A stretch of 64,000 nucleotides of DNA from Runella limosa DSM 17973. GTDB taxonomy: Bacteria > Bacteroidota > Bacteroidia > Cytophagales > Spirosomataceae. Position 1 is the stretch's first letter, and the number at the start of each line of letters is the position of its first letter. Where the stretch lies: NCBI RefSeq assembly GCF_000482465.1, contig NZ_AXVJ01000041.1, forward strand, positions 117,915-181,914, written 5' to 3'. The translations under genes and the position numbers were made by a program. A model generated the notes under the pieces. The model did not search any database and was not told where the DNA came from. It was given only the letters and a program-made list of their open reading frames with translations. Of the stretch, positions 55,952 through 64,000 are shown piece by piece.

Positions 55952-58852
55952 TTAAAAGGAATAAGTAAGGGAGGTCCAGAAACTGCGTGGCAAGATAATG
56001 CGCCCAATTTGCAACGAGCCTTTTTCAAAGTTTCCGTTCAACAAAAACTGATCTCCCCGAATGTTGCCTTCGGTCAAGCCACGGCTGTTGGTAAGGTTGT
56101 CGCCCCATACGCGGAAGCCCAACTTTTTGGTGATTTTGCAATCTAATCCCATCGAAAGTTCGTCGTATCCACCCATGTGATAGACGTTACTTGGTGAGCT
56201 CCAACGCTTACCGATGTGACGGAAACTGGCGAATAAATCGAAAATTTTGTAGTTATACGTTCCCGAAAGCTCCCAAATGATGTTCGGAATACGCTCGGCG
56301 TAGTTGCCCGACCAAGAATAAAGCTTTCCAGCTAAGTCGGCACGGGCATTGGAAGGTGCTGTCACTTCGTATTGGGTGTATTTGCTGTTTTGGAAAGTGG
56401 TGACTAAACGGAAATTGAGATTTTTGGATGGCGTATAACTGGCCTCAATTTCAGCACTTAAGTTGCGACTCGAAGCAAACGTACCAATGGAAATAAACCC
56501 AGCGGTGGTATTCGGAATCAACATACTAGAAGCAATATTGGTCAGTTTTGCATATACCAATGAGCTAAATAATGAAAACTTAGGCGTGTTGATTTTGTAG
56601 CCTACTTCTGACATAAATACACCACGGTCTTTGACGGCATCGGGGTTAAAGGTAAAGTTAGAATAGTCGCCGATGTTCAAAGCACTGTAAGTTCTTGTTG
56701 CACGGCCAAACAATGCGTGATGGTCATTGATTTTGTAGTTTAGACCCACCGAGGCGGTGCCGTAGGTTTTGGTTTCGTCAAAGGGAGTATAATTGGTAAA
56801 GGGAGCCGTGTTTTGTAAACGTTGCCCTTTGATGTGGAAACGGTCGGCACGTAAACCAAGGTCAAGGGTGAGGTTTCCTAAACTTACTTCGTCGGAAGCC
56901 CAAGCCGAAGTAATGCCCGTCGTTCCTTTGCGGTAGGTGCCAATGTTGATGCCGCTGTAGCCGTTTCCAGTGGAAGTTCCAATAAGTAAGGTACGAGGTT
57001 GGTTCGCGATTTCGGTGTTGAACGTTGCTCCTAGCGAGAAAAGGTCAATGTCATAGGTGTGAATTCCCGCTCCAAACGAAAGCGAATGTTTGCCTAATTG
57101 TTTGTTAAAGTCTAAGTTGTCAGAAAATTGTTTGTCGGTACTGTTGGTTCCAATAAATGATTGCCCTGTGTAGAAGCCCGTCGGATTATTGAGTGTTTGC
57201 CCGTCTGAATAATAGTAGTTGACGTTGGATTTATAAGAAGTGGCAGCGGTTATAATCGACCCCGTAAAATTGGAAGTAGTGCTTTGGTAGCGCAAATTGT
57301 TCTTAATCGTCCACTCGTTTTTGGTAATGTGCTTAAATTCAATGCCTCCTGCTAATGACTTCAAATGGACGCCGTCCGAAAAATCATAATTGTAGGTTTT
57401 GCCAGTAGGTGCTACCAATGATACTTTGGTGTCGCGAGTGGCCAAAATTTGGGTCAACAAATCAAAATCAGGCAATGCTTTTCCTTGCCCTGAACCGTCG
57501 TAGCTGTAGTACGAAGGCACGAGCCAAGCCGTTTTGTCATTGAGGTATTTTCCATAAAAACGAATGTAGCTATTGGGCTTGATTTCGTAGGTAAGGTTCA
57601 TTTTCAACTGACCACCTTCGTTGGCGCGGTACGAGGGCGGGCGAATCCCATCGTCGGCGCGGTAAAAACCACCTACGTTAAATTTGAGCTTTGGGGCAAT
57701 TTTACCCCCAAAATTGGCATCAAAACGATTGGCATTTTGGGACAAACCGCGCGTATATTTTACTTTCCCCGAAAATTTATCGCCCCCTGTATTAGAAATC
57801 ACGTTGATGAGCGCACCAGGGGTATTGGCCAACAATACAGCCGCGTGCCCACCGCGAACGGCTTCAACGGTTTTGATGGTCAAATCTACTTTGTAGTACT
57901 GGTCGGCGGAGGGGCTGGTACTAAAACCTGTCGGAAGCACAGGAAGGCCGTCTTCCATGACACCCATAAAAACGTAGCCACCGCCTGGTAATCCGCGAAC
58001 CCGCACACTTCCTGGGCCGTCGCCTCCGCTACTTTCAACCGAAAGTCCTGGAATGGCCTTCAACATATCGGTACTGTTGAGGGGAGGGCGTTGGCTTAGT
58101 TGTTTGGCGTTGATGGTCGAAATAGCTACGCTCGATTCAATTTTCTTCTTGGGCGAACCGCTAGAGGTAACCACTACTTGTTCGAGCTGAAGATTATCTT
58201 CTTGAAGAACGATAGTGATTTGAACGTCGTTGCCCGTGACGGCTACTTCTTTTTTGAGCGTGATAAAACCAATGCTACTTAGGTTGAGGGTGTAGTTGCC
58301 ATTGGGAATATCACTAAAGGTAAACATCCCATTTTTATCAGCGACTTGGCCTTTGTTTTGGTAGCTCAAAATCACCGTCGTTCCAATCAGTGCATCGCCT
58401 TTGGCATCGGTTATTTTTCCCGAAATGGTATGCCCTTCGGCTTTTGCGGCTTCTTCGTTTTGAAAAGAGGGAGAAAAGTAGGAAGAACTTTTGGCGGTTC
58501 GACTGATAATGATGAGGTTGCCCGTTACTTTATAGTTGAGTTCCAACGATTTGGTTACGTCATCTAAGACTTTTTGTAGAGGTTGTTGGTCGGCATTGAT
58601 GTTTATTTTACGATTGGCCTGAATCATCTTTGAGCTAAAGACAAATTTGGCACTTACTTGCTTTTCAATGAGGTTAAATACGGTTTCGACGTCTTGTTTT
58701 TGGAGACGAAGGGTGATTTTTTGGTTCAGCACCGACTGAGCGTTGCTGTCGGTAGCGTAGGCATTGCTCATGAACCAAATGGCGATTAAAATCTGAGTGA
58801 GCGAGATACGCATAGCTCTGAGGAATACTTGGAGGTGTACGCTTTTTTTCAT
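55952..58852 (-). CDS. TonB-dependent receptor with STN and carboxypeptidase-like domains
   Basis: This is a 966-residue outer membrane receptor. The start MKKSVHLQVFLRAMRISLTQ is chosen over a longer frame. A signal peptide is followed by an STN (secretin/TonB short N-terminal) domain (residues about 45-115), a CarboxypepD_reg domain (ISGKITDAKGDALIGTTVILSYQ), a plug (VESSVAISTINAKQLSQRPPLNSTDMLKAIPGLSVESSGG) and a barrel ending RIILPRSFWTSLTYSF. The STN domain and the adjacent FecR and sigma genes indicate signal relay on ligand binding. The ligand (siderophore, haem or sugar) is not clear. No SusD partner is present. Confidence 0.95.
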   Translation of the reverse strand: MKKSVHLQVFLRAMRISLTQILIAIWFMSNAYATDSNAQSVLNQKITLRLQKQDVETVFNLIEKQVSAKFVFSSKMIQANRKININADQQPLQKVLDDVTKSLELNYKVTGNLIIISRTAKSSSYFSPSFQNEEAAKAEGHTISGKITDAKGDALIGTTVILSYQNKGQVADKNGMFTFSDIPNGNYTLNLSSIGFITLKKEVAVTGNDVQITIVLQEDNLQLEQVVVTSSGSPKKKIESSVAISTINAKQLSQRPPLNSTDMLKAIPGLSVESSGGDGPGSVRVRGLPGGGYVFMGVMEDGLPVLPTGFSTSPSADQYYKVDLTIKTVEAVRGGHAAVLLANTPGALINVISNTGGDKFSGKVKYTRGLSQNANRFDANFGGKIAPKLKFNVGGFYRADDGIRPPSYRANEGGQLKMNLTYEIKPNSYIRFYGKYLNDKTAWLVPSYYSYDGSGQGKALPDFDLLTQILATRDTKVSLVAPTGKTYNYDFSDGVHLKSLAGGIEFKHITKNEWTIKNNLRYQSTTSNFTGSIITAATSYKSNVNYYYSDGQTLNNPTGFYTGQSFIGTNSTDKQFSDNLDFNKQLGKHSLSFGAGIHTYDIDLFSLGATFNTEIANQPRTLLIGTSTGNGYSGINIGTYRKGTTGITSAWASDEVSLGNLTLDLGLRADRFHIKGQRLQNTAPFTNYTPFDETKTYGTASVGLNYKINDHHALFGRATRTYSALNIGDYSNFTFNPDAVKDRGVFMSEVGYKINTPKFSLFSSLVYAKLTNIASSMLIPNTTAGFISIGTFASSRNLSAEIEASYTPSKNLNFRLVTTFQNSKYTQYEVTAPSNARADLAGKLYSWSGNYAERIPNIIWELSGTYNYKIFDLFASFRHIGKRWSSPSNVYHMGGYDELSMGLDCKITKKLGFRVWGDNLTNSRGLTEGNIRGDQFLLNGNFEKGSLQIGRIILPRSFWTSLTYSF

Positions 58853-58991
58853 ACTTTTGAACTGTTTTATTAAGGTGAAAATTTGGTAAAACAATCCCCT
58901 GCATCCTTGAAAAAAGATGTGCTTAGGCGTCAGAACCATTAAGGGGATTTCGAAACTAGGAGGGCGATGCTGGTACCATTACCCTCCTTTT

Positions 58992-60107
58992 TTATTTACA
59001 TCCTTTGCTATGTACCACTATCTGCCCGTCGATGACTTCGTAATGGGCTTCAATGGCTTCACAAATGATGGTCAATTTCTCATAAAGGCTTTGGTTAGTC
59101 AATGTGGCGGTAAGGGGACAGTCAGAAAGCAAATCTTCATCAAATAGTATATCCACTTGGTACGCCTTCTCCAGCGTTTTAAGTACTTCAGAGACAGGCG
59201 CGTTGTGAAACGACAAACTGGGCGATTCGTTGACCGTGGCTACCATTTGGGGCGTTTCACTGAGGGTTTTTATCAATTGATTGGCTTCGGGTTCAAACAC
59301 TAATTTTTGATTGGCCGTTAAAACAACACCTTTGGATTCTTGGCCTATGAGGTTCTTCTGGGTTGCAATGTCAAGTTTTTTGAAGACAGAAACCCGCCCT
59401 TCTCGTACTTCAACGATGGTTTTGGAAGCGCCTTCTTGCGCATTTACCAAAAAACTTGTCCCCAATACTTTGGTAACTAAATCGTTGGCATAGACCAAAA
59501 AAGGACGCTTAGAGTCTTTGGAAACCTCAAAAAAAGCCACGCCCGAGAGATACACTTTTCGATGGTCTTTTTGGAAGGATGCAGGGTAACTGAGGCGAGC
59601 CTTGGGCTGTAGCGTTATTTTGCTGCCATCGCTCAACAAGACGGATTGGGGAGAATTGCTCTCGTTTATTTTTTCTACCAATTGTTGTCCCGCCGTGCTT
59701 TGCTGGTACGAACTTTGGGGAGATTGGGTCAGTAAAAATCGAATACCTAATCCCAAGACAACAACGGCGGCAGCTCGCCAAACCCACTTCGACAAGGGCT
59801 GAAAACGTACCGTCGGAGCGGCCTCGTTGGCCATTTCTGACGCTTGTTTTTCTTTTTCGTCCCGCGCTTTTTTGACCAATTTTTGGATTTCAAGCTGAAT
59901 CTCTACGTCGCTTATGGGCGACTGGTAACGGCGATACACACTGCTCAAGAGTGTTTTCGCTTGCTTAATTTCTTGTGCTTGGTGTGGATTTTTTGCGAGG
60001 TAGCCTTCCCAAAACGCAACGTCTTCGGGCTGTTGGTGGCGTACCCACTGTTGAAAGCGGGCGTCCAACACAAAATCTTCGAGGCAATAGTCGTGGTATA
60101 AATTCAT
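58992..60107 (-). CDS. FecR-family anti-sigma/signal transducer
   Basis: This is a 371-residue inner membrane protein. The cytoplasmic N-terminal part (1-about 105; DYCLEDFVLDARFQQWVRH, FWEGYLAKNPHQAQEIKQA) would hold the sigma factor. One membrane helix (WRAAAVVVLGLGIRFLL) leads to the periplasmic FecR domain (LSDGSKITLQPKARLSYPASF, KDHRKVYLSGVAFFEVSKDSKRPFLVYANDL) and the DUF4974 C-terminal domain (LSFHNAPVSEVLKTLEKAYQVDILFDEDLLSDCPLTATL). It lies about 100 bp after the sigma factor gene and 139 bp before the receptor gene, a standard FecIRA order. Confidence 0.95.
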   Translation of the reverse strand: MNLYHDYCLEDFVLDARFQQWVRHQQPEDVAFWEGYLAKNPHQAQEIKQAKTLLSSVYRRYQSPISDVEIQLEIQKLVKKARDEKEKQASEMANEAAPTVRFQPLSKWVWRAAAVVVLGLGIRFLLTQSPQSSYQQSTAGQQLVEKINESNSPQSVLLSDGSKITLQPKARLSYPASFQKDHRKVYLSGVAFFEVSKDSKRPFLVYANDLVTKVLGTSFLVNAQEGASKTIVEVREGRVSVFKKLDIATQKNLIGQESKGVVLTANQKLVFEPEANQLIKTLSETPQMVATVNESPSLSFHNAPVSEVLKTLEKAYQVDILFDEDLLSDCPLTATLTNQSLYEKLTIICEAIEAHYEVIDGQIVVHSKGCK

Positions 60108-60205
60108 TGTAATAAAGGCTTCTATCTATACATAGGCAGCCTTTAACCTTGAATAATCAAAAAAAATCACATTTTTTTTCAAATGTTGATTTTGAGCCAA
60201 TAGAG

Positions 60206-60766
60206 CTACATTTTTTCTTTCAATTCTTTCAAGGTACGGTACAATAAATTGGCTACGGCTTGCCTTGAAATAGACATTACCTGAGCGATGGACTCATTGT
60301 CGAGGTTTTCGTAAAACTTCAAATAAATGATTTCTTGTTGGCGTTTGGGCAGTTCGGCCAACTGTCGATTGAGCTGTTGGAGCAATTCTTGGTTGGTTTC
60401 AACCTCAATGATTTGTTGTTCTACCGAAATGTCCCCCAAATCTTCCGCATCGAAGTCTAGTTCGTCTTCGTCGGTGAGCCATTGTTGTTTTAAACTTTCA
60501 CGGTGAATTTTTCGTCGCAGCGATTTAAGAAGGTAAAATTTAACAAAGTCGGTGTCACCGAGTGTTTCGCGTTTGTACCAAAGTTCCATAAACAAATCTT
60601 GCAGGCAGTCTTTGATAAACTCTCGGTCTTTCGAGAATTTGGCACCGTAGCTAAATAAGCTTCGATAATACTTTTGGGCAATTTGACCAAACGCATTTTC
60701 ATCCCCTTCGCGAAACGCATTCCACAAGTGAGCATCTTCGGGAGATGTGTTAGGTACGTTAGTCAT
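60206..60766 (-). CDS. ECF sigma factor (FecI-like)
   Basis: This is a 186-residue sigma-70 family factor. Region 2 is FGQIAQKYYRSLFSYGAKFSKDREFIKDCLQDLFMELWYKR. Region 4 is LPKRQQEIIYLKFYENLDNESIAQVMSISRQAVANLLYRTLKELKEKM. It probably directs transcription of the TonB receptor gene when the receptor, through FecR, signals ligand at the outer membrane. It begins the minus-strand cassette and diverges from elbB. Confidence 0.95.
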   Translation of the reverse strand: MTNVPNTSPEDAHLWNAFREGDENAFGQIAQKYYRSLFSYGAKFSKDREFIKDCLQDLFMELWYKRETLGDTDFVKFYLLKSLRRKIHRESLKQQWLTDEDELDFDAEDLGDISVEQQIIEVETNQELLQQLNRQLAELPKRQQEIIYLKFYENLDNESIAQVMSISRQAVANLLYRTLKELKEKM

Positions 60767-61006
60767 GTAGGTTAGTAGAATGGGAATTGGCGGGTAATCC
60801 TACGATAAATTATAGAAATTTGCAAAATTATTCAACCATTGTGCTGTAAAAAAGTAAGGCGTTATCGTTAATGATACTTCCATGTACGTTGATTTTGACT
60901 TTAGAGGCGTAAACTGAGCAATTTTGGGGCGTTGTTAGTAGATTGCACCTTCATTTGAGATTGAGAAGAGACAGCATTTAATCCATATAAAATACAAAAT
61001 GAAAAT

Positions 61007-61690
61007 ATGAAAAAAATTGGCGTTTTGCTCCATGGAAATGGGGTATTTGATGGCTCAGAAATCCACGAATCGGTTTTTACGTTGTTGGCAATCGCCGAAG
61101 CAGGGGCGGAAGCGATCTGTTTTGCTCCCAACGTTAATCAGCATCATGTGTTGAATCATACCACGGGCGAAGAAATGCCCGAAACCCGCAATGTGTTGGT
61201 AGAATCGGCGCGAATTGCGCGGGGCAATATCAAAGACATTATCGATATTAACGCGTCGGAATTGGATGGGTTAGTGATGCCAGGGGGCTTTGGAACGGCC
61301 AAAAATATTACAAAATGGGCATTTGAAGGGCCTAACGGGCCAATTTTGGAATCGGTAAAAAAACTGATTGTGGAGCTAGTTGCCCAAGGAAAACCGATTG
61401 CAGGATTGTGCATGAGTCCCACGACCATTGCCAAAGCTTTGGAAGGAACAGCATACCATGCGCATTTGACGGTTGGAACGCCTAACGAAGCCTCTCCGTA
61501 CGAAATCGCCGCTATTTCGGCAGGTATGGAGTCGATTGGACAAGTGGCAGAAATGGCGTCGGTGCGAGAAATTGTGGTGGACGAAAAACTCAAAATTGTA
61601 ACCGCTCCCTGTTATATGATGGAGGCAAATATTGTTGAAGTCCGTGATAACATCAAGCAGGCGGTGGACGCGCTGATTGCATTGATGTAG
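61007..61690 (+). CDS. elbB: ElbB-type DJ-1/PfpI superfamily protein
   Basis: This is a 227-residue cytoplasmic protein of the ElbB (isoprenoid biosynthesis protein with amidotransferase-like domain) group. The N terminus KKIGVLLHGNGVFDGSEIHESV is diagnostic. The nucleophile elbow is IAGLCMSPTTIA with Cys, and GLVMPGGFGTAKNI is the preceding loop. Relatives act as glyoxalases or are uncharacterised. The older link with isoprenoid synthesis rests on E. coli genetics. It is a lone gene between the sigma factor and TerC. Confidence 0.92.
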   Translation: MKKIGVLLHGNGVFDGSEIHESVFTLLAIAEAGAEAICFAPNVNQHHVLNHTTGEEMPETRNVLVESARIARGNIKDIIDINASELDGLVMPGGFGTAKNITKWAFEGPNGPILESVKKLIVELVAQGKPIAGLCMSPTTIAKALEGTAYHAHLTVGTPNEASPYEIAAISAGMESIGQVAEMASVREIVVDEKLKIVTAPCYMMEANIVEVRDNIKQAVDALIALM

Positions 61691-61698
61691 TTACAAAT

Positions 61699-61728
61699 GA
61701 TAAAGGCGGCTGAGTGGCCGCCTTTATC
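61699..61728. terminator. Bidirectional terminator
   Basis: GATAAAGGCGGC / GCCGCCTTTATC arms of 12 bp enclose TGAGTG, between the convergent elbB and TerC genes. T runs are weak on the plus side. Confidence 0.75.
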
Positions 61729-61745
61729 ATTTGAGTTGAGAGCAA

Positions 61746-62576
61746 TTATTCGCTTTCGTTATCCGAAATAATACCTTCTTTTTCGGCTTGCGCTTTATAA
61801 TCGTGAAGCTGAACAGGTTTACTACCCTTACGCATTTTAATATTGAGCACTTCTACGAGCAGTGAGAAAGCAATGGCGAAATATAAATAACCTTTTGGAA
61901 CAGAGCCTACGTGAGAACCAAAGACCGACACATTGGCAAGGTGCGCACCTTCAGCAATGAGCATAAACCCAATCGCAATCAAGAACGCTAAACCGAGCAT
62001 CTGTACCGACGGGTGGCGGTTGACAAAATCGCCTACTGGGCCTGAGAAAGCCATCATAATAATCACCGAAAGCACCACCGAAATAATCATTACCGTGACG
62101 TTTTGGGTAAGACCAATGGCCGTCAAAATAGAGTCAATGGAGAAAACGACGTTAATAAGCGCAATCTGCATGACCACATTTGACAGCTTGCTTGCAGCAC
62201 TTCCTTTTGGTTTTTGAACTTCGTCGTCCGCCCCTTCCAATTTATGGTGAATCTCCGAGGTACTTTTATACAACAAAAACAGCCCCCCGACCACTAGAAT
62301 GACACTTTGGCCAGAAAAGGCCGCGTGAAACCAGCCTGCGTCAATGTGCGTAAAGGGTTTTGATAGAGAAATGATGAATGAAATTCCAAATAACAAGGTT
62401 ACGCGGAAAATCATGGCCAATAACAAACCAATGTTACGCGCTTTGGGTTGGTCTTTGCGGGCAAGTTTGTTGGCAGCAATTGAGATAAAAATGATGTTGT
62501 CAATCCCCAAAACAATTTCTAGGAACGTAAGGGTTAACAAACTAATGATGGCCTCTGCAGTAAATAGTGAATCCAT
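61746..62576 (-). CDS. TerC-family integral membrane protein
   Basis: This is a 276-residue polytopic protein of the TerC/Alx family. It has seven or eight hydrophobic helices and the conserved acidic motifs LEIVLGIDNIIFISIAANKL near the start and INVVFSIDSILTAIGLTQ in the middle, which probably bind metal ions. TerC proteins act in tellurite resistance, manganese export or metal loading of secreted enzymes; which applies here is not shown. The C terminus is charged and cytoplasmic (LHDYKAQAEKEGIISDNESE). No ter gene neighbours are present. Confidence 0.93.
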   Translation of the reverse strand: MDSLFTAEAIISLLTLTFLEIVLGIDNIIFISIAANKLARKDQPKARNIGLLLAMIFRVTLLFGISFIISLSKPFTHIDAGWFHAAFSGQSVILVVGGLFLLYKSTSEIHHKLEGADDEVQKPKGSAASKLSNVVMQIALINVVFSIDSILTAIGLTQNVTVMIISVVLSVIIMMAFSGPVGDFVNRHPSVQMLGLAFLIAIGFMLIAEGAHLANVSVFGSHVGSVPKGYLYFAIAFSLLVEVLNIKMRKGSKPVQLHDYKAQAEKEGIISDNESE

Positions 62577-62681
62577 TTTGATAAATGAGTGAGTAAATAA
62601 GTTGTTTAGTTAAGAAAGTTCAAAATTGAAGGGCTATTCGGTTTCAATAAGCTAATTTTACACGAAAAAACCAAACCCTCC

Positions 62682-63833
62682 ATGAGTGGTAAAAAAATAA
62701 CCTCAAAACTTCCCAACGTCGGTACAACGATATTTACGGTCATGTCGGCTTTGGCCGCAGAACACAAATCCATCAACCTTTCGCAGGGTTTTCCTGATTT
62801 TGATATGCCCGAGGAGCTGGTCAATCTTACGTGCGAAGCACTGCAAAATGGCTATAATCAATATTCGCCCATGGCAGGTTGGATGCCTTTGCGGGAAAGT
62901 ATCGCCGCCAAAGTGCATGATTTGTACGGAGTTGAAATCAATCCCGATTCCGAAATTACCATTACTCCTGGCGGAACATACGGGATTTATACGGCTTTTA
63001 CCACCGTGTTACAGCCTGGTGACGAGGTAATTGTGTTTGAACCCGCCTACGATAGTTACATTCCCAACATTGAAATCAACGGTGGGATAGCGGTTCGGAT
63101 TCCGCTGGAGTTTCCGACGTATCGTATTAATTGGGAGTTGGTTCGGGCTAAAATTACACCCCGCACCCGCATGATTGCCCTCAACACGCCCCACAATCCT
63201 ACGGGCAGCATTTTGCGGGCTTCTGACATCGAACAACTGCGTCAATTAGTGGAGGAGTTTGATTTGCTCATCATGTCCGACGAAGTATATGAACATTTGA
63301 TTTACGATGGAGAGCCTCATCAAAGTATTTTGAGGTACGAAGATTTGCGCCAACGGGCATTTGTGAATTTTTCGTTTGGTAAAGTTTACCACTGTACGGG
63401 CTGGAAAATGGGGTATTGTATTGCGCCACCTGCGTTTACGGCCGAGTTTCGTAAAGTGCACCAGTTTAATTGTTTTAGCTGTTATACCCCCGCTCAGGTT
63501 GCTTTGGCTGAGTACCTCAAAAACAAGGAGGCTTACCGTTCAATTTCTGGTTTTTATCAAGAAAAGCGTGATTATTTTGCCGAATTGATGAAACAAACGC
63601 GTTTCAAGCCCCTCCCGAGTTACGGTAGTTATTTTCAATTGTATTATTTCGACCACCTTTCTGATTTGTCTGACAAAGACTTTTCAATTTGGCTAACCAA
63701 AGAACACGGCGTGGCTTGCATTCCTGTTTCGGCTTTTTATCAAGAAGCTATCGACAACGGAGTGGTACGTTTTTGTTTTGCGAAAAAAGAAGAAACGCTT
63801 GAAAAAGCAGTGGAAAGATTGGTGAAACTGTAG
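62682..63833 (+). CDS. Methionine/aromatic-type aminotransferase (YbdL-like)
   Basis: This is a 383-residue class I PLP aminotransferase. The PLP lysine is in FSFGKVYHCTGWKMGYC, and the conserved NPTG (TPHNPTGSIL), DEVYEHLIYDG and final Arg (NGVVRFCFAKKEETL) are present. The N terminus SKLPNVGTTIFTVMSALAAEHKSINLSQGFPDFDMP matches methionine aminotransferase YbdL and kynurenine aminotransferases. It may recycle methionine from its keto acid in the methionine salvage pathway; other amino acids are possible. The start follows a T-rich, AT-rich stretch with a TAATTTTAC element. Confidence 0.9.
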   Translation: MSGKKITSKLPNVGTTIFTVMSALAAEHKSINLSQGFPDFDMPEELVNLTCEALQNGYNQYSPMAGWMPLRESIAAKVHDLYGVEINPDSEITITPGGTYGIYTAFTTVLQPGDEVIVFEPAYDSYIPNIEINGGIAVRIPLEFPTYRINWELVRAKITPRTRMIALNTPHNPTGSILRASDIEQLRQLVEEFDLLIMSDEVYEHLIYDGEPHQSILRYEDLRQRAFVNFSFGKVYHCTGWKMGYCIAPPAFTAEFRKVHQFNCFSCYTPAQVALAEYLKNKEAYRSISGFYQEKRDYFAELMKQTRFKPLPSYGSYFQLYYFDHLSDLSDKDFSIWLTKEHGVACIPVSAFYQEAIDNGVVRFCFAKKEETLEKAVERLVKL

Positions 63834-63863
63834 TTGTGTCCCAAAATGTACAGGACAGAAGAA

Positions 63864-64000
63864 TCGGGTTTTGAGAAACCCTCAGCACAAGCACTCAGTA
63901 CATTACGCAGAGAGGTCGGGTTGTGAGCAACCCTTTGCACAGGGTCGGGTTTTGAGCAACCCTCAGCACAAGCACTCAGCACATTGCGCAGAGAGGTCGG
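63864..64000. repeat. Array of GGGTTGTGAGCAACCC repeats, cut by the window edge
   Basis: An 81-bp unit starts at 63864 and again at 63945, beginning TCGGGTTTTGAG and continuing CAGCACAAGCACTCAG with few mismatches. Within each unit another copy of the palindromic element appears (CGGGTTGTGAGCAACCC at 63917-63933). The array runs past the window end. Confidence 0.9.

Overview
The window looks like a piece of a Bacteroidetes chromosome, most likely Cytophagales in the Spirosomataceae/Runella range. This placement is inferred from gene content, not from a search. The supporting features are SusC/SusD and FecI-FecR-TonB cassettes, a type IX secretion C-terminal domain, TAnnTTTG promoter elements, Asp-rich calcium-binding secreted proteins, the PafA-type phosphatase, and many palindromic intergenic repeats. 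No rRNA, tRNA, CRISPR or prophage was seen. Both ends cut through features: a sugar-nucleotide gene at the left and a repeat array at the right.

Layout. 1-4017: 3' end of a UDP-glucuronate decarboxylase-like gene, a secreted protein, a PAP2 phosphatase and a GT39-type glycosyltransferase. 4036-4260: tandem 46-bp repeat. 4346-11420: TetR regulator followed by a TolC / HlyD / two ATPases / two permeases efflux operon. The same palindromic operator lies before the regulator and before the operon. 11502-15183 (minus): a RecF/OLD-type ATPase and a TOPRIM-like protein, which is a candidate phage-defence pair, then a putative aminopeptidase and a DUF3108 protein. 15230-17853 (minus): SAM-I riboswitch, metY, metX. 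17994-21201: DUF721, rhodanese, dapF, rplS, metF.

21440-29987 (minus): three consecutive secreted Asp-rich repeat proteins. The middle gene is split by a 2.3-kb group II intron whose removal would restore a 477-codon frame. 30563-32693: two overlapping AraC-type regulators converging with a PAS-LuxR regulator. 33041-37675: a 1544-residue beta-helix surface protein with a T9SS sorting domain. 37751-45661: MBL/rhodanese enzyme, recR, a FecR-like N-terminal fragment, and a SusC/SusD pair. 45735-47406: rsgA and a RAYT transposase, with perfect palindromes upstream. 47565-50414: kdnB and kdnA (8-amino-Kdo synthesis for LPS), separated by a small coupled gene pair of which the second is frameshifted. 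50559-55739: GH13 amylase, TPR protein, PafA-like phosphatase. 55952-60766: a complete ECF sigma / FecR / TonB receptor cassette. 60767-64000: elbB, TerC, a methionine-type aminotransferase, and a repeat array.

Themes. The window carries envelope functions (efflux, LPS sugar chemistry, surface proteins, nutrient uptake) and methionine/one-carbon metabolism (metX, metY, metF, a SAM riboswitch and the aminotransferase). It also has a high load of small palindromic repeats, one family of which surrounds the RAYT gene that probably mobilises it.
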